A stretch of DNA of 64,000 nt from positions 1,178,001 to 1,242,000 of the forward strand of contig NZ_LT629799.1 of the NCBI RefSeq assembly GCF_900105785.1, read 5' to 3'. The translations under genes and the position numbers were made by a program. Source of the DNA: Microlunatus sagamiharensis (GTDB lineage: Bacteria > Actinomycetota > Actinomycetes > Propionibacteriales > Propionibacteriaceae). Numbering within the stretch: position 1 is the first letter of the stretch; every line of letters begins with the position of its first letter. This document shows positions 35,990 through 45,236 of the stretch, one piece after another. The notes beneath the pieces are model-generated. The model worked only from the letters and a program-made list of their open reading frames with translations, had not been told where the DNA came from and ran no database searches.

Positions 35990-37621
35990 TCAGGAGATCT
36001 CGAGCCGCGGGTCGGTCGGGGCCGGCCCGCTGGTCACGACCTGGAGCCCGACCTGCACGGGCTGCCCGGGCTGGAGGTCGGCGCCGAAGCCGTCGCCGGT
36101 GCAGGTGACCGCGCCGTCGGCGACCGAGCAGGTCATGCCCCAGGCGTTCATGACCGATGTCGCCGAGGCATCGGCCCAGCGTACGGTCCAGCCGTGGCGG
36201 GGCAGGTCGCTCGTCACCGTGAGGTTGGCGACGTAGCCGGTCTCCCAGGCGCTCTGCGTGGTCCAGGTGGCGCGAGTCGTCGCGGCCGACCCGGTGGCGG
36301 TCGGGCTCGGCGTGCCGACGGGCGTGCCGCTCGCGTCCGGCGTCCCGGCCGGGTCGGGCGTGGCGGTGGTGCTCGGGCTGGTCGGGCTCGCGGTCGGGCT
36401 CGCGGTCGGGCTGGCCGTGGGGTTGGGGGAGGCCGTCGGCTCGGGCTTCTTCGGGCCGGGGAAGGGGATCGGCGCGACGGTCCGGGCGGTGCCGAGGATC
36501 GGGCGCAGGGCGGTCAGCTTGGCCTGCTGCGGCGTGGTCCAGTCGTCCTTCACCAGGCCGCCGGTGTCGCCGCTGTTGGGGTTGAAGGACCAGTACGCGA
36601 AGCTCATCTTGTTCTTGCGGACGTAGTCGACGAGCGCCGCCAGCCACTGCTGGTCCGACGTCGTCTCCAGCTTGGTGCCGAACTCACCGAGCAGCACCGG
36701 CGTCGTGCCGCTCTCCTGCAGGTAGCCCCAGCTCGCCCGCCAGACGGAGGGCAGGTTCCGCGGGTAGTCCCTGGCCTTGAACCACGCCTGGTCGAACACG
36801 GACGCCGGGTAGTCGTGGGTGGAGTAGACGAGCTGGTTCTTCACGGCCAGCGTGACGGGCTTCTTCTTCGCCTCGGCCAGGCCGCCGCCCCACCAGGTGG
36901 GCGGGCCGGCCTGCTGCTTCTCGACGCCCTCGACGACGACCAGCAGCTTCGGGTTGACTTTGAGCACCGCGTTGCCGGCCCGCGTCGCCGCCGCGGCCCA
37001 GTCGCGCTTCGGGTCGCCGCAGCCCCAGCAGGCGTCGCCGCGCGGCTCGTTGTGCAGGTCGACGCCGATGACGGTCGGGTTCGTCGCGTAGCGCCTGGCC
37101 AGCATGGTCCAGTCGCTGATCCAGCGGGCCTCCGACCAGGTCGAGGTGTACCAGAGCGGCGACTGCGCGGCGGAGTCCGGGCGGTGCCGGTCGAGGATGA
37201 CCGATATCCCGTACAGCTTCGACCGTGCGACCACGGCGTCCATGACCTCGAGCGGCGTCAGCCCCTCGAGCGCCGGGTTCTTCGCGTAGTCGATGCCGGT
37301 CACGCTCGAGCCGGCCAGGCACTCGTTGGAGAAGGGGAGGCGGATGGTGTTGAAGCCCATCGACGCGATCCGGGCCAGGCCCTCGTCGAGGCTGATCTGC
37401 CACAGCCCGTGCGGCGCGCAGCTCGACGTCTCCATGCCGAACCAGCTCGTGGCCCGCAGGACCTGGTCCTGGCCGGTCGAGTCGAGGATCCGCGAACCCT
37501 TGGTGTGGAGCCAGCCCGTCGGGGTCGCCGCGGTCGCCGGCAGCACGGCGGTCGCCATCACCCCCACCAGGAGCAGGACCGCCCCGTACGCCCGCACGGA
37601 GCGCCACATCGTCTGAAGCAC
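35990..37621 (-). CDS. Secreted GH5-type cellulase with C-terminal CBM2
   Basis: The protein has 543 residues. A signal peptide (RSVRAYGAVLLLVGVMATAV, cleavage near ATA-AT at about residue 31) precedes the catalytic domain (residues 37-380). Catalytic glutamates are in GVDLHNEPRGD (E192) and PVLLGEFGTKLE (E313). A Pro/Thr/Ser linker with repeated TASP units (about 395-450) leads to a C-terminal CBM2-like domain, ATWTTQSAWETGYVANLTV to the end, with Trp residues for cellulose binding. GTG at 37621 is chosen because TACCGT lies six bases upstream; ATG at 37609 is an alternative. The likely role is extracellular attack on cellulose or a related beta-glucan. Confidence 0.92.
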   Translation of the reverse strand: MLQTMWRSVRAYGAVLLLVGVMATAVLPATAATPTGWLHTKGSRILDSTGQDQVLRATSWFGMETSSCAPHGLWQISLDEGLARIASMGFNTIRLPFSNECLAGSSVTGIDYAKNPALEGLTPLEVMDAVVARSKLYGISVILDRHRPDSAAQSPLWYTSTWSEARWISDWTMLARRYATNPTVIGVDLHNEPRGDACWGCGDPKRDWAAAATRAGNAVLKVNPKLLVVVEGVEKQQAGPPTWWGGGLAEAKKKPVTLAVKNQLVYSTHDYPASVFDQAWFKARDYPRNLPSVWRASWGYLQESGTTPVLLGEFGTKLETTSDQQWLAALVDYVRKNKMSFAYWSFNPNSGDTGGLVKDDWTTPQQAKLTALRPILGTARTVAPIPFPGPKKPEPTASPNPTASPTASPTASPTSPSTTATPDPAGTPDASGTPVGTPSPTATGSAATTRATWTTQSAWETGYVANLTVTSDLPRHGWTVRWADASATSVMNAWGMTCSVADGAVTCTGDGFGADLQPGQPVQVGLQVVTSGPAPTDPRLEIS

Positions 37622-37627
37622 GAGAAG

Positions 37628-37645
37628 ACGGTAGGAGCGCCCCGG
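37628..37645 (-). promoter_or_regulatory. Cellulase -10 element overlapping a CebR-like box
   Basis: On the minus strand TACCGT (37628-37633) lies six bases before the GTG. Overlapping it, 37632-37645 reads CCGGGGCGCTCCTA, matching 10 of 14 bases of the Streptomyces CebR operator TGGGAGCGCTCCCA. Control by a CebR-like repressor is a guess. Confidence 0.35.
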
Positions 37646-37710
37646 CGGCCTCCGCAGATGGTTGAGCGAACAATGACCTGTCGTTCGGAAGAACCAGAGC
37701 GGGAACGACG

Positions 37711-37743
37711 CGGCCCCCCGTCCCGGGTGGGGACGGAGGGCCG
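37711..37743 (-). terminator. Terminator of the DUF7455 gene
   Basis: CGGCCCCCCGTCCC (37711-37724) pairs at 13 of 14 positions with 37730-37743 around a five-base loop, 26 bases beyond the end of the minus-strand DUF7455 gene. Confidence 0.75.
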
Positions 37744-37769
37744 GTGCGTCGTCGGAGCGGACCGAGGAC

Positions 37770-37967
37770 TCAGCTGATCCGCTCGGACTCGTCGTGGATC
37801 TCGAGCGCGACCTGCTTCAGCTTGTCCGCGTGCTCCTTGCTGTGGTGCGCGCAGAAGAGGAGGTCGAAACCGCTGGAGAGGGTGACGCGGACGTACGCCT
37901 GGGCTCCGCAGCGATCACAACGATCGGCAGCGCTGAGCGCGGCGCCTTCGATGACGGAGGTGCTCAT
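37770..37967 (-). CDS. DUF7455 zinc-ribbon-like protein
   Basis: The protein has 65 residues. It matches the short actinobacterial DUF7455 pattern: AADRCDRCGAQAYVRVTL, then LLFCAHHSKEHADKLKQVA. The CxxC and the later CxHH provide four potential zinc ligands. The ATG is preceded by GGAAGCGAGG. These proteins are highly conserved near sigma-factor or topoisomerase genes in actinobacteria but have no assigned function. It is divergent from the ParE-like gene. Confidence 0.85.
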   Translation of the reverse strand: MSTSVIEGAALSAADRCDRCGAQAYVRVTLSSGFDLLFCAHHSKEHADKLKQVALEIHDESERIS

Positions 37968-38275
37968 GGTCGGCCTCGCTTCCTTGGGTCATGCTCTCAG
38001 TGATGCTCACGGTGCCCGCCGACCTGGCTTGCTCGGGTGACTTCTTCCGCGTCCTACGTGGTAGTCAACATCCAACCAGGCCCAGATTCTTCCGGTTCGG
38101 CGTCTCTGGTCCGTGTCTTCTGTGTAACGGTTCGTGCTGGTCCTGCGTTACCCGTCCGGAGCGGCCCACGCACCGGACGAGACACCTTCTGCAGTCTCTT
38201 CGTCGCCGCGACACCGACCGGATCGCCCAAGGTACGTGCCAGGGTCAAGAGGGGGCGGCGGGTAGCCTCGCCCGC
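37968..38275. other. Divergent intergenic region between DUF7455 and the ParE-like gene
   Basis: About 300 bases without a gene, less GC-rich than its surroundings. It holds an inverted repeat GTAACG (38124-38129) / CGTTAC (38146-38151) and the ParE leaderless promoter at its right end. The frames across it look non-coding. Confidence 0.45.
38263..38268 (+). promoter_or_regulatory. -10 element of leaderless ParE-like gene promoter
   Basis: TAGCCT lies seven bases before the GTG at 38276. Confidence 0.5.
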
Positions 38276-40402
<2,127 letters not shown>

Positions 40403-40432
40403 GCCGTCAGCGGTCGGGTGCACAGTGGTCTG

Positions 40433-41119
40433 GTGACGGACGTGCGCGAGGAGCTGTCCGCCGAACCGCGGCAGCTGAGTCCCCGCACCCGCCTGCTCGT
40501 GGGCGGGGGTGCGGCGCTCCTCGCCTGCGCGTCCCTGCTGACGGGTTCGCACCCACCCGGCTGCACCACGTCGGCGCCGGGCCCGTCCACGGCCGCCCCC
40601 TGGGCCACGTCGGACGACCCGCTCGTCCGCTCGCTGCACTTCTCCGCCCTGGACCGCGCGCGGGCCCCTCACGACCTGGTCCCTGCCGGGGTGCTGGCGT
40701 CGGACGTCGCCCCCACCAGCCGCGACGTCGGAGCCGTCGACGGGGTCCAGGTCTACCTCGCGCGGGGCCACGGCTTCACGTGCCTGGCGGTCGACGGTCG
40801 CAAGGCGGGCTACGCCGTCGCCCAGCAGTGCCTGCTCGACGTCACGGTCGCCAACCGGGGCCTCTACCTCAGCGTCGGCTACGACACCCCGGCCGGGACG
40901 CCGGTCTCGCGCTGGCCGCCGGACCAGCACGACTCCCTCCTCGTGGTGGCGGTGCCCGACGACGCGACGGTGCTGACCGGGGCCTCGACCGAGCACATGG
41001 CCGACCTCCCCAACGCCGCCGTCCTGCGTCCCAGCGAGGGCGAGGTGCTCCTCCAGCGGGGCGACCGGCCGCCCGTCACCCTGCAGCGGGCGGTGGAGGA
41101 CGTCCCGGCGGGCTGCTAG
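40433..41119 (+). CDS. Secreted or membrane-anchored protein of unknown function
   Basis: The protein has 228 residues. A short cytoplasmic N-terminus (TDVREELSAEPRQLSPRTR) is followed by one hydrophobic helix, LLVGGGAALLACASLLTGS, which may be a signal anchor. The remainder is extracytoplasmic: a Pro/Ser linker and a beta-rich domain with four cysteines (FTCLAVDGRK, QQCLLDVTVANR and the C-terminal residue among them). I recognise no family. GTG at 40433 is chosen because CACAGT lies six bases upstream; an in-frame GTG at 40418 would also work. Confidence 0.65.
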   Translation: MTDVREELSAEPRQLSPRTRLLVGGGAALLACASLLTGSHPPGCTTSAPGPSTAAPWATSDDPLVRSLHFSALDRARAPHDLVPAGVLASDVAPTSRDVGAVDGVQVYLARGHGFTCLAVDGRKAGYAVAQQCLLDVTVANRGLYLSVGYDTPAGTPVSRWPPDQHDSLLVVAVPDDATVLTGASTEHMADLPNAAVLRPSEGEVLLQRGDRPPVTLQRAVEDVPAGC

Positions 41120-41194
41120 CGCGCGAGCCCTGCACGCGCCGCGGGTCCTGAGGTCGGGCGCGCCGGCCCCTCGGCGACCGGCAGGATCGGTCCC

Positions 41195-41773
41195 GTGGAC
41201 GTGGTCACGGAGCTGGAGCAGGCGCCGGCCGACGCCGTACGGGACGCCTTCGTCGAGTTCGCCCGGTCCCGGGGCGACGCCGCGCTGCGGAGGTCGGGCG
41301 GGCCGGAGCACCTGACCGCCTCCTGCTTCGTCCTCACACGCGACCTGCGGCAGGTGCTGCTCACCCACCACCGCAAGGGCGGCTTCTGGGTGCAGCTCGG
41401 GGGCCACATCGAGTCCGCCGACACCTCGCTCGCCGACGCGGCCCGGCGGGAGGCGCGCGAGGAGTCGGGTGTCGCGGACCTGGAGCTCCTGAGCGGGCGC
41501 GTCCTCGACCTCGACCGGCACGAGCTGCACGGAGGGTTCAGCTGCGCGGCGCACTGGGATGTCGGGTTCGTCGCGCTCGCCTCGCCGTCGGCACCCGTCC
41601 ACGTGAGCTCAGAGAGCCTCGACCTCGGCTGGTTCGGCGTCGAGGCGCTGCCCTCGGCCGTGCCGCCTGGCTTCGCCGAGCGGCTCGCGGTGATCCGCGG
41701 CCGGGCGGCTGGGCTGCTGGCCGGCAGCGCGCCGGTCCAGGCCTCGGAGGTGGACCGGGGCTCGGGCTCGTGA
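41195..41773 (+). CDS. NUDIX hydrolase
   Basis: The protein has 192 residues. The Nudix box is complete: GGHIESADTSLADAARREAR followed by EESG, giving Gx5Ex7REUxEExGx. GGFWVQLGGH precedes it. Nudix enzymes cleave nucleoside-diphosphate derivatives, and the specificity is not evident here. CAGGAT lies seven bases before the GTG. A 19-bp inverted repeat begins at the stop codon. Confidence 0.9.
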   Translation: MDVVTELEQAPADAVRDAFVEFARSRGDAALRRSGGPEHLTASCFVLTRDLRQVLLTHHRKGGFWVQLGGHIESADTSLADAARREAREESGVADLELLSGRVLDLDRHELHGGFSCAAHWDVGFVALASPSAPVHVSSESLDLGWFGVEALPSAVPPGFAERLAVIRGRAAGLLAGSAPVQASEVDRGSGS

Positions 41774-41856
41774 CGGGATCTCGACACTCGATGAGCCGGA
41801 ACCTGTCCGGCCACGCTCAGCACAGCAGCCGGAACCGATCGAGTGTCGAGATCCCG
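41774..41856. repeat. 19-bp perfect inverted repeat between converging genes
   Basis: CGGGATCTCGACACTCGAT (41774-41792) is repeated inverted at 41838-41856 with a 45-base spacer that holds two direct copies of GCCGGAACC. It starts immediately after the NUDIX stop and lies before the end of a minus-strand gene, so it could serve both as a terminator. GATCTCGACA-type palindromes of this kind are dispersed in many Nocardioides-like genomes as far as I recall. Confidence 0.75.
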
Positions 41857-41951
41857 ACAGGGTCGGGGTCGCTCTCGACGTCGAGGTGGTCCAGAGCGCC
41901 TGGTGCGTCGCGCTCGGCGCCGCACTTCGCGCCGAGGTGCGGGGGACAGCC

Positions 41952-43616
41952 TCAGACGCGGTCGATCCGGTGCAGGGTGAACGGCGGCAGCTCGCGCTCG
42001 CTGAGGGTGAAGTACGCCGAGCCGTCGGGGGCGTAGTCGATGGCCTCGCCCTGCCCCTCGCCGACGGGGGCGGTGAGCGCGACGGGCTTCGCGGCGAGCG
42101 CCGAGTCGATCGAGCCGCTGTCGGTCCCGCGGTACTCCCACACGGCGTACGGGGTCCGGAGCACGAAGCGGTCGCCCGCCGGGTGGATCGCGGCCGCGGT
42201 CACCTGGGCGTACCAGGTGGCCTTGTGCTGCTCGGAGGCCTTGCTGCTCGTCGCGGTGTAGGTGGGCACCTGCAGCGTCGTGACCTTCGTCAGGGTCGTC
42301 ACCGTGGTGGCCGACGGCGCCGGGAGCCCGGCGGGGAAGGTGTAGACGCCGCTGCGGCCGCTGCGCTCCTTGGTCACCACGTAGACCTGACCGGTCGTCG
42401 GGTGCACCATCAGCGCCTCGGCGTTGTGGGCGCCGTCGGGGTAGGCGAACCGGAACCGCTCGCTCGTGAGGTGCGCGGTCGTGCCCCGGGTCACGGTGGG
42501 CTCGGCCACGCGGAAGATGTTGTAGTCGTTGGCCCGGAGCTGACCGCCGTCGCGCACCCCGCCGATGTCGCCGGCGTAGATGCAGCTCCCGGCCGGGCAG
42601 GGTCCGGTGGCGATGTCCTCCCAGTCCCACTGCCCGGTGTTGCTGAGCGTGAAGCGTTCGAGCACCGCGGCGTTCGTCGAGCTGATGGCCACCATCGTCT
42701 TGTCGCCGGACTCGCTGTGCGTGTAGAGCACGCCGGGGTCGGTCCTGCTGGCCGCGAGCCCGGACGGTTCGTGGAGCTGGCTGTCGGGCAGGGTGAAGCT
42801 CCCGACGCCGACCGTCGCCGACGAGTAGCGCTCGGCGGCTTCGGTCGTCGCGGCCGGGCGGAGCAGGAGGGCCTGGGTGATGTTGGTGTTCAGGGTGCGC
42901 GAGCTGCCCGTCCAGCTGCGCGTCGCGCCCGGGGCCAGGACGGCGACGGGCTGCGCGGCGGGCGCGCCGAGCTGGACCTGGGCGACGTCGAGCGAGAGCC
43001 CGGCCGTCTGGGAGACGAGGCAGGACGCGGACGTCTCCACGAAGGTGCTGGGGGCCGCGATCGCGACGTCGTCGCAGTCGGACCCGTTCGCCAGCTGCGT
43101 GCCGAACCACAGCGCGAGGTCGTTGCCGGTGGTGCTCTTGACCGACGGGGGAGCGAAGATCGCGCTGAGGCCGTTCACCCGGCCGCCGAAGTCGTCCACC
43201 GGGTCCGCGGTGTCGACACCGCTGAAGGCGGAGATGCTGCCGGCCATGCTGGTCGTCGCGTCCTGCGTGAACGAGTACGAGGCCGGTTCGGAGGCTCCGA
43301 CCACGCGGTAGAGCACCCACGACTTGAGCATCGCCGCGCTGCGCGTGCTGCCGACACTCGTCCAGCCCGAGGCGGTCAGGTCGGCCCCGACGGCCGCGCG
43401 GTTGGCGATGCGAGCCACGAGGACGTCGCCCGGCACGGTTCCCGCGGGCCTCGCGATCGACAGGGAGGAGGCGGCGGATGCGGACCGAGTCGTGCTCGAG
43501 CGGTACGTGATCCCCGGACCGGCCGGACCCGCGGCGCCGGCGGTCGGCGCCGGGGCCCAGACGGCGGCGCCGAGGAGGACGGCGAGGGACACCAGCACCG
43601 GCGTACGACGGGACAC
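41952..43616 (-). CDS. Secreted protein with beta-propeller-like C-terminal half
   Basis: The protein has 554 residues. A signal peptide (VLVSLAVLLGAAVWAPAPTAGA) leads to an N-terminal beta-sandwich repeat, about residues 30-225, with the pattern IARPAGTVPGDVLVARIANR, then GWTSVGSTRSAAMLKSWVLYR, then EPASYSFTQD. This module is common in extracellular actinobacterial proteins. The C-terminal half (LHEPSGLAASRTDPGVLYTH, WEDIATGPCPAGSCIYAGD, AHNAEALMVHPTTGQVYVV) resembles secreted six-bladed propeller proteins. Cysteines there may form a disulfide. GTG at 43616 has AAGGAG five bases upstream. No enzymatic motif is visible. Confidence 0.75.
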   Translation of the reverse strand: MSRRTPVLVSLAVLLGAAVWAPAPTAGAAGPAGPGITYRSSTTRSASAASSLSIARPAGTVPGDVLVARIANRAAVGADLTASGWTSVGSTRSAAMLKSWVLYRVVGASEPASYSFTQDATTSMAGSISAFSGVDTADPVDDFGGRVNGLSAIFAPPSVKSTTGNDLALWFGTQLANGSDCDDVAIAAPSTFVETSASCLVSQTAGLSLDVAQVQLGAPAAQPVAVLAPGATRSWTGSSRTLNTNITQALLLRPAATTEAAERYSSATVGVGSFTLPDSQLHEPSGLAASRTDPGVLYTHSESGDKTMVAISSTNAAVLERFTLSNTGQWDWEDIATGPCPAGSCIYAGDIGGVRDGGQLRANDYNIFRVAEPTVTRGTTAHLTSERFRFAYPDGAHNAEALMVHPTTGQVYVVTKERSGRSGVYTFPAGLPAPSATTVTTLTKVTTLQVPTYTATSSKASEQHKATWYAQVTAAAIHPAGDRFVLRTPYAVWEYRGTDSGSIDSALAAKPVALTAPVGEGQGEAIDYAPDGSAYFTLSERELPPFTLHRIDRV

Positions 43617-43822
43617 AGGAACTCCTTGGGGGGTAGGAGAGCTTCCACGTCGTCGTCGACCGTGACAGCAGAGGCGATGACCGGGGCAGGTCGAGCCGCG
43701 CACGCAGCATAAGCACGACGTTGGTAGAAAGCACCACCCCTCGTCCGCCGTCGCGCCCGTCGGGGCCACCGGGCCGGCGAGTCGGCAACGCCCCCGGACG
43801 TGCGACGGCGCGCCGTGTCCCG

Positions 43823-44470
43823 TCAGTGGAGCATCGTCAGCACGCCCTCGACCCCGCGTCGGAAGGCCGCCCGGGCGTTCTCGACCCCGTCGAGGTGCGC
43901 GCCGGTCATCACGCCGTCGCGCATCATCACGAAGTGCTGCGCGGCGTCCTCCGGCCGGCCCCGTCGGGGCGAGTCCCCGAAGACGTCGGAGAACAGCCCG
44001 GTGAGCACGCCGCGGTACCAGTCCCGGTGCGCCAGGACCAGCCGGCGGACCGGGTCCTGCGGGTCGGGGTACTCCGCGGCGGCCTTCAGGAAGGCGCACC
44101 CCCGGAAGCCGGGCCGCGTGAGGTCGTCCTCCACGGCCGTGGCGATCCGGCGCACCCCGTCGGCCGGCGACCGGGCTCCCGCGACGGCCGCCTGCACGGT
44201 GTCGACCGTCTGGGCGTCCACCCCGCGCAGGTAGGCCAGCACGAGGTCCTCCTTGGAGGGGAAGTGCCGGTAGAACGTCGCCCGGGTCACCGGCGCCTCG
44301 ACGATGATCCGCTCCACGCCGACGGCACGGATGCCCTCGCCGTAGAACAGCCGGGTGGCGGTGCTCACGAGGCGCTCCCGCGCCTCGGAGATGCGCTCGG
44401 GTCCGTCCTCGGCACTCCTGGGAGACACGGACGAGGACGAGGACGGGGCGGGACGGGCCGGGGCTGGCAT
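43823..44470 (-). CDS. TetR-family transcriptional regulator
   Basis: The protein has 215 residues. An N-terminal Ser/Pro stretch of about 25 residues precedes a standard TetR helix-turn-helix: RLVSTATRLFYGEGIRAVGV, then APVTRATFYRHFPSKEDLVLAYL. The ligand domain has FRGCAFLKAAAEYPDPQDPVR, the pattern of a TetR subgroup that controls oxidoreductase or transporter genes. Two 14-bp inverted operator copies in the divergent promoter region (44489-44555) make it the likely regulator of itself and the HdeD-like/ThDP-enzyme genes. Confidence 0.92.
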   Translation of the reverse strand: MPAPARPAPSSSSSVSPRSAEDGPERISEARERLVSTATRLFYGEGIRAVGVERIIVEAPVTRATFYRHFPSKEDLVLAYLRGVDAQTVDTVQAAVAGARSPADGVRRIATAVEDDLTRPGFRGCAFLKAAAEYPDPQDPVRRLVLAHRDWYRGVLTGLFSDVFGDSPRRGRPEDAAQHFVMMRDGVMTGAHLDGVENARAAFRRGVEGVLTMLH

Positions 44471-44488
44471 GGGTCGACGGTACTGGAC

Positions 44489-44555
44489 AGAACGATCGGT
44501 CTTGCGGCGAGCCGCGGAACGTGCCAGGCTCTGACCCGAAGAGACCGATCGTTCT
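44489..44555. promoter_or_regulatory. Paired TetR operators in the divergent promoter
   Basis: AGAACGATCGGTCT (44489-44502) is repeated as a perfect inverted copy AGACCGATCGTTCT at 44542-44555, centres 53 bases apart. Each copy is itself partly palindromic around CGATCG. One copy lies 19 bases before the TetR ATG, the other 53 bases before the HdeD-like start, so both promoters could be repressed. Confidence 0.75.
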
Positions 44556-44607
44556 CTCCTCCTGTTCCGAGACCCGGCGCAGGACGACCTCCGGACAAGG
44601 AACCACG

Positions 44608-45174
44608 TTGACCACTCTCGACACCCCCCGTACGGCGAGCCCGGTCGCGGCCTCGTTGCGCTCGCTCTACCTCGTCCGCTTCGGGTTCGCGGTCGTGTGG
44701 GCGCTGCTGCTGGCGCTGACGGCGTCGCGCATCAGCGCGCTGACCACCGTCCTCCTGCTGCTCTACCCGCTGGCCGACCTGGCCGCTGCCGTGGTCGACC
44801 ACCGCGCGTCGCGGGCCACCCGGCCCGCCCGGGCGCTCGTCGTCACCATGGTGCTGGGCGTGCTCGCCGCCCTCGGCCTCGCGTTCGCCGTCGGCTCGGG
44901 CCTGCGGGCCGTGCTCGTCGTGTGGGGCGCCTGGGCGATCGCCGCGGGAGCCGTGCAGCTGGTCGTCGCCCTGGGTCGCCGGGCGCTGGGCGGGCAGTGG
45001 CCGATGGTCCTCAGCGGTGGGATCTCGGTCCTCGCCGGCGCCGCCTTCGTCGCGCAGTCCGGCGCCCCGGGTGCGTCGCTGACCGGCCTCGCCGGCTACG
45101 CCACCCTCGGCGGGATCTTCTTCCTCGTCTCTGCCCTGCGCCTGCACCGCTCCCTCCGGGGCCGTGCAGGCTGA
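44608..45174 (+). CDS. HdeD-like (DUF308-type) membrane protein
   Basis: The protein has 188 residues and six hydrophobic helices in tandem pairs, such as GFAVVWALLLALTASRISALTT, LVVTMVLGVLAALGLAFAVG and GGIFFLVSALRLHRSL. This repeat matches HdeD/DUF308 proteins. TTG at 44608 is preferred as start because AAGGAA lies five bases upstream; an in-frame upstream ATG at 44521 would place the TetR operator inside the coding region. It is divergent from tetR and is followed after 62 bases by the ThDP enzyme gene. Confidence 0.75.
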   Translation: MTTLDTPRTASPVAASLRSLYLVRFGFAVVWALLLALTASRISALTTVLLLLYPLADLAAAVVDHRASRATRPARALVVTMVLGVLAALGLAFAVGSGLRAVLVVWGAWAIAAGAVQLVVALGRRALGGQWPMVLSGGISVLAGAAFVAQSGAPGASLTGLAGYATLGGIFFLVSALRLHRSLRGRAG

Positions 45175-45236
45175 GGTGCCCCGGCCCGACCCCTGGCCAG
45201 CCGCAGGTCCACGAAGCCCCGTGCCAGGCTGAACCG

